Assembly: GCA_036268485.1 (NCBI GenBank)
Contig: DATAUC010000027.1
Location: 41,192-105,191 of the forward strand
From: Bog-473 sp036268485
GTDB lineage: Bacteria > Actinomycetota > Acidimicrobiia > Acidimicrobiales > RAAP-2
Reading direction: 5' to 3'
DNA length: 64,000 bases
The first letter of the stretch is position 1; the number at the start of each line of letters is the position of its first letter. The notes under the pieces are model-generated. The model was not told where the DNA came from, searched no databases, and was given only the letters and a program-made list of their open reading frames with translations. Positions 25,736 to 34,913 of the stretch are shown piece by piece. Position numbers and translations under genes: made by a program.

Positions 25736-26178
25736 CAGTGTGTTCCTTCCTGAGATACGGGGGGCAGAAATTCCGTCGCCGGGGCCGCGTCCGCCAGCAC
25801 AGCCGCGGCGGCGGCCTGCTCGGCCTTGACCCGGGGCAGCTTGGCCTCACCGGGTCCGGCCGTGATGCGCCAGACGGCCAGGCCGATGACGATCAGCCCG
25901 AGCATGACGACAGCGAAATAGGGCACCCACGACCAGTCGCCGGTCAGGGCCGAGCCGGTCTCGTCCTGCAACAGTCGCAGCACGCCGATCAGACCCAGGA
26001 GCACGCCGATGGCAATGGCCAGCGACCCCAGGATGCCCGTCCACAGGAAGTGGAACAACCCCTTGAGGGGCTCCAATGTCTCCTGTTTGAGGTAGTCCAG
26101 GGTCAGTTGGAAGGCGTCGCTCCCGGAGCGACCCAGGCCGCCCTTGCCGCTGTCAGAACTCGCTCGCGATGGTGCCAT
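25735..26178 (-). CDS. membrane protein with two TM helices
   Basis: The 147-residue protein starts MAPSRASSDSGKGG and has an amphipathic helix (DYLKQETLEPLKGLFHFLWTG), two TM helices (GSLAIAIGVLLGLIGVLRLL and VPYFAVVMLGLIVIGLAVWR) and a cytoplasmic Ala/Glu-rich helix. The plan recalls small holin-like actinobacterial membrane proteins, but similarity is only in layout. Upstream in-frame ATG 26190 is an alternative start. It heads a run of three small genes and trmI. Confidence 0.65.
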   Translation of the reverse strand: MAPSRASSDSGKGGLGRSGSDAFQLTLDYLKQETLEPLKGLFHFLWTGILGSLAIAIGVLLGLIGVLRLLQDETGSALTGDWSWVPYFAVVMLGLIVIGLAVWRITAGPGEAKLPRVKAEQAAAAAVLADAAPATEFLPPVSQEGTH

Positions 26179-26254
26179 GTGGCCTGTCATCCTGGTCGGT
26201 GGGCCGGTGCGGTGCAAACACCCGGCCCGAATTTCTGACTGGTCAGGCGCCCGG

Positions 26255-26662
26255 TCAGCTCCGTTCCCGGAAGATATAGGTGGAATTGGCCCGGGCCACC
26301 AGCTTCTCGCCGGCATGGATGCTGGCCTCCACGAAGGCCACCCGCGAGCCGCCCGACACCACTTCGGCCGTGCAGAGCAACTCGGATCCGACGGCCACCG
26401 GGGCCAGGAAGCTGATCTTCATCTCGGCGTTGGAGGCGAAGACCTTGCGTCCCTGCACGAAGGTGACGGCGGCCGCCCCCATGGATGAATCGGCAAACGC
26501 ACCCAGCAACCCGCCCTGCATGATGCCGGCCGGATTGGCGAAACGCTCGTCGGCCGTCATACGCCAGGTGCACCGCCCGGGAATCGACTTGTCCAGGCAC
26601 ACCATGCCCAGGGTGAGGTCGCTGTTGGGCGGTACCTGCATTGCGTGACCGGATGGTGTCAT
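26255..26662 (-). CDS. PaaI-family hotdog thioesterase
   Basis: The 135-residue single-hotdog protein has the family core NPAGIMQGGLLGAFADSSMGAAA, in which the Gly-Gly turn and Asp belong to the acyl-CoA thioesterase site, and a beta strand pair ISFLAPVAVGSELLCTAEVV. It should hydrolyse acyl-CoA thioesters; chain preference is unknown. The start ATG lies only 38 nt from the divergent tkt ATG. TAGCGT stands 8 nt before it. Confidence 0.88.
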   Translation of the reverse strand: MTPSGHAMQVPPNSDLTLGMVCLDKSIPGRCTWRMTADERFANPAGIMQGGLLGAFADSSMGAAAVTFVQGRKVFASNAEMKISFLAPVAVGSELLCTAEVVSGGSRVAFVEASIHAGEKLVARANSTYIFRERS

Positions 26663-26670
26663 CGGGGCAG

Positions 26671-26676
26671 ACGCTA
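26671..26676 (-). promoter_or_regulatory. TAGCGT -10-like element for the thioesterase gene
   Basis: On the minus strand TAGCGT lies 8 nt before ATG 26662. Together with the tkt element on the other strand it forms a very compact divergent promoter. Confidence 0.4.
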
Positions 26677-26689
26677 ATCCCGGGATGGG

Positions 26690-26695
26690 TAGTGT
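26690..26695 (+). promoter_or_regulatory. TAGTGT -10-like element for tkt
   Basis: TAGTGT followed by five bases and the tkt ATG at 26701; no Shine-Dalgarno. A leaderless transcript is expected. Only 13 bp separate it from the opposite-strand -10. Confidence 0.45.
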
Positions 26696-26700
26696 GGCCT

Positions 26701-28737
26701 ATGACCCAGGTAACGCCGTCCACGCACACGCAAAGGCCGGTGGTCGTCCAAGACCCCGCCCTGGTGGAGCTCGGGATCAACGTGATCCGTGGTCTCGCCA
26801 TGGATGCCCCCGAGCAAGCCAACTCCGGTCACTCCGGTACGGCCATGGCCCTGGCGCCACTGGCCCATGTGCTGTGGACCCGGATCATGCGCCACGACCC
26901 GGCGGATCCTGACTGGCCTGACCGCGACCGCTTCGTGCTGTCCAACGGGCACGCCTCCATCCTCCTCTACTCCCTGCTCCACCTGACGGGCTACGACCTC
27001 ACGCTCGAGGACATCCGACAGTTCCGCCAGTGGGGCAGCCGCACGCCGGGCCATCCCGAGCGCAAGCACACCGCCGGCGTGGAAGTGACGACGGGGCCGC
27101 TCGGGCAGGGCTTCGGCAACGCTGTCGGCCTGGCCATCGCCGAGCGTTTCACCCGGGCCCACTTCGGCGCCGACCTCTGCGACCACAACACCTTCGTCAT
27201 CGCCGGTGACGGCTGCTTCATGGAGGGCATCTCGCACGAGGCCGCCTCCCTGGCCGGTCACCTGGGCCTGGGCAAGCTGGTCGCCTTCTACGACGACAAC
27301 CACATCACCATCGACGGCCCGACCGAGCTGGCCTACTCGGACAACGTCCCCGAACGCTTTGCGGCCTACGGCTGGCACGTGCGCAATCTGGGCGAGACGG
27401 CGAACGATGTCGACGGCCTGGAGGCCTCCATCCGTGAGGCCCTGGACAACCCGGCGGACGGACCCGATGCCAAGCCCACCCTCCTTATCCTGCGCTCGCA
27501 CATCGGCTGGCCCTCCCCCAAACTGACCGATACGGCCGCCGCCCACGGCTCCCCCTTCGGCGCCGAGGAGATCGCCGTCACCAAGGGGCTGCTGGGCCTC
27601 CCCACCGATCAGACCTTCTGGGTGCCCGACGAAGTGCGCAGCTTCTACAACAAGGAGCTGGCCCGGGGCGAAGCGGCCCGGCTGGAGTGGCAGGCCCGCT
27701 TCGATGCCTGGGATGGCGACCGCGCCGCCTGGAACGCCGCGCAGTCCGGCCACGGCATCGCCGGCTGGGACAAGGAACTGCCGACGTTCAAGACGGGTGA
27801 CAAGCTGGCCACTCGCCAGGCCATCAACCAGTGCATCAACGGCACGGTGGGCAGCCTGCCCGGCCTCCTGGCCGGTTCGGCCGACCTGACCGGGAACAAC
27901 GGGGTGGCCATCAAGGGTGCCGATCTGCAGGCCTCGGCCACGCCGGGCGGCACCCAATTGCACTACGGCATCCGGGAGCACGCCATGGGTGCGGTCATGA
28001 ACGGGCTGGCCCTGCACGGCGGCGTCCTGCCCGTGGGCGGCACCTTCTTCATCTTCTCGGACTACATGCGCCCGTCGGTGCGTCTGGCCTCGCTCTCCAA
28101 GGCCCATGTCATCTACTCGTGGACCCACGACTCGGTGGGCGTCGGGGAAGATGGCCCGACCCACCAACCGATCGAGCACCTGGCCTCGTTGCGGGCCATG
28201 CCCGGGCTGGCCGTGGTCCGCCCGGCCGATGCCAACGAGACGGCCCAGGCCTGGCGGGTGGCCGTCGACGGCACGGGCCCGATCGGCATGGTCTTGACAC
28301 GTCAGGAGATTCCGATTCTGGCCGAGACGGCGGACCGGGCCGCCGCCGGAGTGCCCAAGGGCGGCTACGTGTTGAGTACGCCCGAGGGCCCGCCCCAGAT
28401 CCTGCTCGTCGGCACCGGCAGCGAGGTGCAGCACTGTGTGGGCGCGGCCAAGGTCCTGGCCGAGTCCGGCGTGGCCGCCACCGTGGTCTCGCTGCCGTGC
28501 TGGGAGTGGTTCGAAGAACAGGACGACGACTACAAGGACAGCGTCTTCCCGCCCGGGGTGCCGGTACTCAGCATCGAGGCGGGCAGTACGTTCGGGTGGG
28601 AGCGCTACGCCGACGATGCCATCGGCATCGACCACTTCGGCGCCTCCGCACCGGGCGCAGTGAACATGGAGAAGTTCGGATTCACGGTTGAACATGTGGT
28701 CGAGCGGGCACAGGCCCTCTTGGCCGACCTGGCGTAG
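26701..28737 (+). CDS. tkt: transketolase
   Basis: The 678-residue thiamine-diphosphate enzyme moves two-carbon units between sugar phosphates in the non-oxidative pentose phosphate pathway. It has ANSGHSGTAMALAP at the N-terminus, GPLGQGFGNAVGLA, the TPP-binding GDGCFMEGISHEAASLAGHLGLG stretch with a DDNHI segment, and the pyrimidine-domain FIFSDYMRPSVRLASL followed by HDSVGVGEDGPTHQPIEHL. ATG 26701 is used; an in-frame extension to 26641 crosses the divergent promoter. It heads the run tkt-tal-gnd-pgl-fbiC. Confidence 0.97.
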   Translation: MTQVTPSTHTQRPVVVQDPALVELGINVIRGLAMDAPEQANSGHSGTAMALAPLAHVLWTRIMRHDPADPDWPDRDRFVLSNGHASILLYSLLHLTGYDLTLEDIRQFRQWGSRTPGHPERKHTAGVEVTTGPLGQGFGNAVGLAIAERFTRAHFGADLCDHNTFVIAGDGCFMEGISHEAASLAGHLGLGKLVAFYDDNHITIDGPTELAYSDNVPERFAAYGWHVRNLGETANDVDGLEASIREALDNPADGPDAKPTLLILRSHIGWPSPKLTDTAAAHGSPFGAEEIAVTKGLLGLPTDQTFWVPDEVRSFYNKELARGEAARLEWQARFDAWDGDRAAWNAAQSGHGIAGWDKELPTFKTGDKLATRQAINQCINGTVGSLPGLLAGSADLTGNNGVAIKGADLQASATPGGTQLHYGIREHAMGAVMNGLALHGGVLPVGGTFFIFSDYMRPSVRLASLSKAHVIYSWTHDSVGVGEDGPTHQPIEHLASLRAMPGLAVVRPADANETAQAWRVAVDGTGPIGMVLTRQEIPILAETADRAAAGVPKGGYVLSTPEGPPQILLVGTGSEVQHCVGAAKVLAESGVAATVVSLPCWEWFEEQDDDYKDSVFPPGVPVLSIEAGSTFGWERYADDAIGIDHFGASAPGAVNMEKFGFTVEHVVERAQALLADLA

Positions 28738-28783
28738 CACGAGCGTTTGTACGGCTGACCAACGACTGAAGGAGGGAGCACCC

Positions 28784-29902
28784 ATGACCCGTCTCCACGA
28801 TCTGTACGACATCGGGGGCCAGAGCCCCTGGCTGGACAACCTGCGCCGCGACTGGATCCACGACGGCCACCTGGCCGAACTCATTACGTCCGGCGTGCGC
28901 GGCATCACGTCCAACCCGACCATCCTGGCCAACGCCATCAGCGGCCAGGACACTTACGACGACCAGTTCAAGTCCCTCATGGCCGACCACACGGTTGACA
29001 GCGCCTATTGGGAACTGGCCATCACCGACATTGAGAGCGCGCTCGCCATGTTGCGGCCGACCTACGACATCAGCGACGGCGAGGACGGCTTCGTGTCGCT
29101 CGAGGTGTCCCCGGCCCTGGCCCATGACCAGGAGGGCACCGTGCGCGACGCCCGCATGCTGCACGAGCGCATCAACCAGCCCAACCTGCTGGTCAAGGTG
29201 CCGGCCACGCAGGAATGCGTCCCCGCCATCGCCACGCTGATCGGCGAGGGCCACAGCATCAACGTCACGCTCATCTTCGGCATCGACCGCTACGACACCG
29301 TCATTGAGGCCTACCTGACCGGTCTCGAGACCCTGGTCAAGGCCGGCCGCGAGGCCGACCTACCCAAGGTGGCGAGCGTGGCCTCCTTCTTCGTCAGCCG
29401 GGTCGACACCGAGGTGGACCGCCGTCTGGAGGCGCTGGCCGGCGGCGAGACGGGCGACCCCGCCCTCCTCTCCCTACGCGGCAAGGCCGCCGTGGCCCAG
29501 GCCCAGGTGGCCTACCAGCACTTCAAGGCGGCGTTCTCCGGACCCCGCTGGGAGGCCCTCGAGACCAAGGGGGCGCGGGTCCAACGGCCGCTGTGGGCCT
29601 CCACCTCGACCAAGAATCCGGACTATGCGGATCTCCTCTACGTCGATTCACTCATCGGCCCGGCCACGGTGAACACCCTGCCCGAACCGACCATCACGGC
29701 CTTCATTGAGCACGGCGTCCTGCACCGCACGGTCGATGCCGATCCCGAGGGCGCGGCCCGCGTGCTCAGCCAACTCGGTGATGCCGGCATCGACATCGCC
29801 GACGTGGAGCAGACTCTCGAGGATGAAGGCGTGCACTCCTTCACCAAGTCCTTCGACGAGCTCCTCCAGAAGTTGACGGACAAGGCCGCCACCTTCACGT
29901 AG
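28784..29902 (+). CDS. tal: transaldolase (tal, actinobacterial long type)
   Basis: The 372-residue TIM-barrel enzyme exchanges dihydroxyacetone units between sedoheptulose-7-phosphate and glyceraldehyde-3-phosphate. The family motif GITSNPTILANAI is near the N-terminus, and the Schiff-base lysine is Lys138 in NLLVKVPAT. STKNPDYADLLYVDSLIG is the typical late motif. A strong GAAGGAGGG precedes ATG 28784. It lies 46 nt after tkt. Confidence 0.96.
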   Translation: MTRLHDLYDIGGQSPWLDNLRRDWIHDGHLAELITSGVRGITSNPTILANAISGQDTYDDQFKSLMADHTVDSAYWELAITDIESALAMLRPTYDISDGEDGFVSLEVSPALAHDQEGTVRDARMLHERINQPNLLVKVPATQECVPAIATLIGEGHSINVTLIFGIDRYDTVIEAYLTGLETLVKAGREADLPKVASVASFFVSRVDTEVDRRLEALAGGETGDPALLSLRGKAAVAQAQVAYQHFKAAFSGPRWEALETKGARVQRPLWASTSTKNPDYADLLYVDSLIGPATVNTLPEPTITAFIEHGVLHRTVDADPEGAARVLSQLGDAGIDIADVEQTLEDEGVHSFTKSFDELLQKLTDKAATFT

Positions 29903-29945
29903 ATCGACACCTCATCCTCAGCGTGAGCAAGAGAAAGAGACACAC

Positions 29946-30887
<942 letters not shown>

Positions 30888-31574
30888 GTGACCACCCTCC
30901 CGCCCCCGGTCCCCGATGTCCCGGCCGCCTTCACCCAGACGGTCAACGAGGCCTTCACCGGGCGCGTCGGCCCCCGCTTCGCCCTGATCCTCTCGGGTGG
31001 CCCGACGGCCCGTTCGTGTTACGAGCATCTGGCCGGCCACGCCACCTTGGACTGGTCGCTGGTCGACATCGCCATGGGGGACGAACGGGTGGTGGCCCCC
31101 ACCGACCCCGACGCCAACCAGCAACTGGTGCGAGAAGCCCTGCTGGATCGCATCGGCCCCGTCGGTTCGTTCACCCCGATGCCCACCGAAGGGCCCATTG
31201 ACGACTGCGTGGCCCGCTATCAGGCGCACATGGCCCAGGTCCTGGCCGGTCCCGGCATCGACCTCATCCACCTGGGTCTGGGCGCCGACGGCCACACGGC
31301 ATCGCTCTTCCCCGGTGCCCCCACCCTCGACGCCGGTGCGGATGAACTGGTGGCCGCCACGGAGGATCCCAACGGACGGAACCCCCATCCACGGCTCACC
31401 GTGACCCTCCCCGTCATCGATGCCGCCCGCCTCGCCGTCTTCACCGTGACCGGCGCATCGAAGCAGGAAGCCGTCGCCTCACTCCGCCGGGGCGACGACA
31501 TTCCGGCGGCCCGGGTAGCGGCCCCGAGCATCATTTGGCTCGTGGACGCTCCCGCCTCCGGTCACGGCCCCTAG
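30888..31574 (+). CDS. pgl: 6-phosphogluconolactonase
   Basis: The 228-residue protein hydrolyses 6-phosphogluconolactone. It carries the family motifs LSGGPTARSCYEHLA, MGDERVV and LGLGADGHTASLFPG. The GTG start follows the gnd TAG with no gap, so translation is coupled. The lactone-producing dehydrogenase (zwf, or an F420-dependent enzyme) is not in this window. Confidence 0.95.
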   Translation: MTTLPPPVPDVPAAFTQTVNEAFTGRVGPRFALILSGGPTARSCYEHLAGHATLDWSLVDIAMGDERVVAPTDPDANQQLVREALLDRIGPVGSFTPMPTEGPIDDCVARYQAHMAQVLAGPGIDLIHLGLGADGHTASLFPGAPTLDAGADELVAATEDPNGRNPHPRLTVTLPVIDAARLAVFTVTGASKQEAVASLRRGDDIPAARVAAPSIIWLVDAPASGHGP

Positions 31575-31577
31575 ATT
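31572..31577 (+). promoter_or_regulatory. TAGATT -10-like element for fbiC, overlapping the pgl stop
   Basis: TAGATT is followed by 7 nt and the fbiC ATG at 31585; its first three bases are the pgl stop codon. No Shine-Dalgarno precedes the ATG. fbiC may therefore also be made from its own leaderless transcript. Confidence 0.4.
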
Positions 31578-31584
31578 GGCCCCA

Positions 31585-33864
31585 ATGCTCTCCGACGCTG
31601 ACCTCCTCCAGCTTCCCCTCGACGAACTCACTGCGCTGGCCCGCAGCGTGCGCGACGAGACCTATGGCCGTCGCATCACGTACTCACCCAAGGTGTTCAT
31701 CCCCTTGACCATGCTCTGTCGCGACCGGTGCGGCTACTGCACCTTCGCCAAGGCGCCGGCCCGACTCACCTCGCCCTATCTCACCCCCGACGAAGTCCTC
31801 TCCATCGCCCGGGCCGGACAGGCCGCCGGCTGCCACGAGGCGCTCTTCACGTTGGGCGAGCGCCCCGAGCTGCGCTACCCGTTGGCCCAGACCTGGTTGG
31901 CCGACAACGGCTACGCCTCCACCGTGGAGTATCTGGCCGCCATGTGCCGCCTCGTTCTGGAAGAGACCGGCCTCCTCCCCCACGCCAATGCCGGCGCCCT
32001 CTACGCCGAAGAACTGGCCCAGCTGCGACCGGTCTCAGCCAGCCAGGGCATGATGATCGAATCCCTGGCCGAAGACCTGGCCGCGCATCGCAGCGCTCCC
32101 GACAAGGAGCCGGCCCGGCGGTTGGCCACGCTGGAGGCGGCCGGCGAACTGCACATCCCCTTCACCACGGGGATCCTCGTCGGCATCGGCGACGACCGGC
32201 CCGGGCAGCTGGCGGCCTTGCACGCCATCGCCGCCTCCCACGCCCGGCACGGCCACGTGCAAGAGGTCATCGTCCAGAACTTCCTGCCCAAAGAGGGCAC
32301 GTCCATGGCCCGTTCGGCGCCGTGCCCACCCGAGGACCTCGAATGGGCCATCGCCGTGGCCCGACTGGTCCTGCCCTCCCCCGTCCACATTCAGGCCCCA
32401 CCCAACCTCTCCGACGACCTGGCCCCCCTCATCCGGGCCGGCATCGACGACTGGGGCGGCGTGTCCCCGGTGACGGCGGACCACGTCAACCCCGAGCGGG
32501 CCTGGCCCGCGCTCGACATTTTGCGCCGGGCCACCGAGGACGCCGGCCACACCCTGGCCGCCCGCCTCACCATCTACCCCGCGTTCGCCCACGCGGCCGA
32601 CACCTGGCTCGACCCGGCGCTGCACTTTCCGGTGCTCGACATCTCCGACGCCGAAGGCCTGGCCCGCGACGCCGAGTGGGTGTCCGGGGGCGAGATCGCA
32701 CCGCCCCAGATCCTTACGTCCGCACCGGTCAGCGCATCGGACAAGAAGGGGCCCGTGGCCGAAGTCCTCGACGGCGTGCTGCGGGGCCAAGAGGTCGGCA
32801 TCGACGAGATCGTCACGCTGTTCTCGGCCCGCGGCAACGAGGTGCGCCTGGTGGCCGAGGTGGCCGACGATCTGCGCCGCTCCGTCTCGGGCGAGGCCGT
32901 CACCTTCGTGCAGAACCGCAATATCAACTACACCAACGTCTGCACCTTCAAGTGCCGTTTCTGCGCCTTCTCCAAGGGCCCGCTCTCACTCAACCTGCGG
33001 GGTGCCCCCTACCTGTTGGAACTGGACGAGATCACCCGGCGGGTGGCCGAAGCCGAATCCGAAGGAGCCACCGAGGTCTGCCTGCAGGGCGGCATCCATC
33101 CCAACTTCGACGGCGACTACTACGTGCACGTGCTGGGCGCCGTGCGGGCCGCCTCGGAGAAGATCCACATCCACGGCTTCACCGCGCTCGAAGTGACCGA
33201 GGGGGCCCGGCGCTCCGAAGTCCCGCTGGCCGACTACCTCGTCCGGCTCAAGGAGGCCGGTCTCAAGACGCTGCCCGGGACGGCGGCCGAAATCCTCGAT
33301 GATGAGATCCGAGCCCTCATCTGCCCCGACAAGATCAACACCGAGGAGTGGCTGGAAGCGCACCGCACGGCCCACTCGGTCGGTCTGCGCTCGAACGTCA
33401 CCATCATGTTCGGCTCGGTTGAGCATCCGGTCAGTTGGGCCCGCCACATGGTGCGCACGCGTGCGCTCCAACGCGAGACGGGCGGCTTCACCGAGTTCGT
33501 CCCCCTCCCCTTCGTGCACATGGCCACGCCGATCTACCTCCAACGCAAGGCCCGGCGCGGTCCGACCTTCCGCGAGACCTTGTTGATGACGGCCATCGGC
33601 CGCATCGCCTATCACGGCGACATCGACAACATTCAGGTCAGTTGGGTCAAGATGGGCGTGCTCGGTTCGCGCCAGCTGCTCCAGGCCGGCGCCAACGACC
33701 TGGGGGGCACATTGATGGACGAGAACATCTCACGGGCCGCCGGCGCCTCACACGGGCAGCGCATGGGCGTCGAAGAACTCGAGTCCCTGGTCGCTCCGCT
33801 CGGCCGCCCGCTGGTGCGCCGCTCGACGCTGTACGCCATGGCGGACGCTGCTTCTTCGGCGTGA
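31585..33864 (+). CDS. fbiC: FbiC, fused CofG-CofH F420 (FO) synthase
   Basis: The 759-residue protein contains two radical-SAM domains: the CofG half with C45-RDR-C49-GY-C52 and the CofH half with C453-TFK-C457-RF-C460. Together they make the deazaflavin FO, the chromophore of coenzyme F420, from tyrosine and a flavin precursor. Fusion of the two halves is the actinobacterial form. ATG 31585 is preferred over TTG 31576. The gene follows pgl by 10 nt, linking F420 synthesis to the pentose phosphate run; its stop overlaps the next gene (GTGA). Confidence 0.97.
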   Translation: MLSDADLLQLPLDELTALARSVRDETYGRRITYSPKVFIPLTMLCRDRCGYCTFAKAPARLTSPYLTPDEVLSIARAGQAAGCHEALFTLGERPELRYPLAQTWLADNGYASTVEYLAAMCRLVLEETGLLPHANAGALYAEELAQLRPVSASQGMMIESLAEDLAAHRSAPDKEPARRLATLEAAGELHIPFTTGILVGIGDDRPGQLAALHAIAASHARHGHVQEVIVQNFLPKEGTSMARSAPCPPEDLEWAIAVARLVLPSPVHIQAPPNLSDDLAPLIRAGIDDWGGVSPVTADHVNPERAWPALDILRRATEDAGHTLAARLTIYPAFAHAADTWLDPALHFPVLDISDAEGLARDAEWVSGGEIAPPQILTSAPVSASDKKGPVAEVLDGVLRGQEVGIDEIVTLFSARGNEVRLVAEVADDLRRSVSGEAVTFVQNRNINYTNVCTFKCRFCAFSKGPLSLNLRGAPYLLELDEITRRVAEAESEGATEVCLQGGIHPNFDGDYYVHVLGAVRAASEKIHIHGFTALEVTEGARRSEVPLADYLVRLKEAGLKTLPGTAAEILDDEIRALICPDKINTEEWLEAHRTAHSVGLRSNVTIMFGSVEHPVSWARHMVRTRALQRETGGFTEFVPLPFVHMATPIYLQRKARRGPTFRETLLMTAIGRIAYHGDIDNIQVSWVKMGVLGSRQLLQAGANDLGGTLMDENISRAAGASHGQRMGVEELESLVAPLGRPLVRRSTLYAMADAASSA

Positions 33865-34910
33865 GCAATTCAGAAGTTGGAGACGACGGGGCGGAGTCGG
33901 TCCAGCAACGAGCATTCGCCGCGCTGGCCGAGGGGTACTCGCTCAGCCCGGCCCAGTCCCGGGAGATCCAGGCCATGATCGGTTCTCTGAGCAACCTGGC
34001 CCGGGAGGGCACCTCGGTGGGTGATCTCAAGATCGCCAATGCCGCCCTGGCCGAGATGACGGAGGCCTTCCGGGTCTTCCGGCCCTACCGCACCATGCGC
34101 AAGATCACCATGTTCGGTTCGGCCCGCACCCAGCCCGAAGATCCGATTTACTTCCTGGCCCGTGATCTGGCCTCCGCGTTGGCCAAGTCCGACTGGATGA
34201 CCGTGACCGGCGCCGGCCCGGGCATCATGGCGGCCGGACTTGAGGGGGCGGGCCGTGACCATGCCTTCGGGGTCAACATCCGGCTGCCCCACGAAGAAGG
34301 GGCCAACCCGTTCATCGCCCAGGATCCCAAGCTGGTGGAGATGCGCTATTTCTTCACCCGCAAGCTCATGCTGATCAAGGAGTCGCACGCCTACGCCATC
34401 TTGCCCGGGGGTTTCGGCACCCAGGACGAGTGCTTCGAGCTGCTGACCCTGCTGCAGACGGGCAAGGCGGAACCGGCGCCGGTGGTGCTGATGGAAACGC
34501 CCGGTGGCACCTACTGGCGGGGCTGGACCGACTTCTTGGAGAACCAGGCCATCGCCTCGGGCTGGGTGTCGGCCGAGGACACGTCGCTTTACCGCATCAC
34601 CACCAGCGTCGACGAGGCGACCCGGGAGATTCTGGGTTTCTACGCCAACTACCACTCGTGCCGCTGGGTCGGTGATCTGCTCGTGTTACGCGTCCAGAGG
34701 GCGCCGAGCAAGGCCGAGCTGGCTGATCTCAACAAGCGCTTCTCTGACATCGTGATGCGCGGCACCATCCGGGTGACCGATGCCTTCCCACCGGAACGCT
34801 CCAGCAACGATCACCCGGAACTACCTCGCCTCGCCCTTCGCTTCGACAAGTGGCATTTCGCCCGGCTGCGTCAGCTGATTGACGCCGTCAACGAGTGCAC
34901 CGGCGCCTGA
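33861..34910 (+). CDS. LOG-family (lysine-decarboxylase-like) nucleotide hydrolase
   Basis: The 349-residue protein has a helical N-terminal part and the LOG Rossmann domain with MFGSARTQPEDP, VTGAGPGIMAAGLEGAG and the signature LPGGFGTQDECFE. LOG proteins cleave ribose-5-phosphate from nucleoside monophosphates such as AMP or cytokinin nucleotides; the PGGxGTxxE motif is the catalytic site. At 349 residues it is longer than simple LOGs. GTG 33861 overlaps the fbiC stop by 4 nt. Confidence 0.85.
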   Translation: MSNSEVGDDGAESVQQRAFAALAEGYSLSPAQSREIQAMIGSLSNLAREGTSVGDLKIANAALAEMTEAFRVFRPYRTMRKITMFGSARTQPEDPIYFLARDLASALAKSDWMTVTGAGPGIMAAGLEGAGRDHAFGVNIRLPHEEGANPFIAQDPKLVEMRYFFTRKLMLIKESHAYAILPGGFGTQDECFELLTLLQTGKAEPAPVVLMETPGGTYWRGWTDFLENQAIASGWVSAEDTSLYRITTSVDEATREILGFYANYHSCRWVGDLLVLRVQRAPSKAELADLNKRFSDIVMRGTIRVTDAFPPERSSNDHPELPRLALRFDKWHFARLRQLIDAVNECTGA

Positions 34911-34913
34911 GCC

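Noticed and set aside
26674..28953. A 759-codon open frame on the minus strand across tkt
   Set aside because: It is the antisense shadow of transketolase in high-GC DNA: Gly/Arg/Val-rich, no domains, and the plus strand encodes a fully conserved enzyme.
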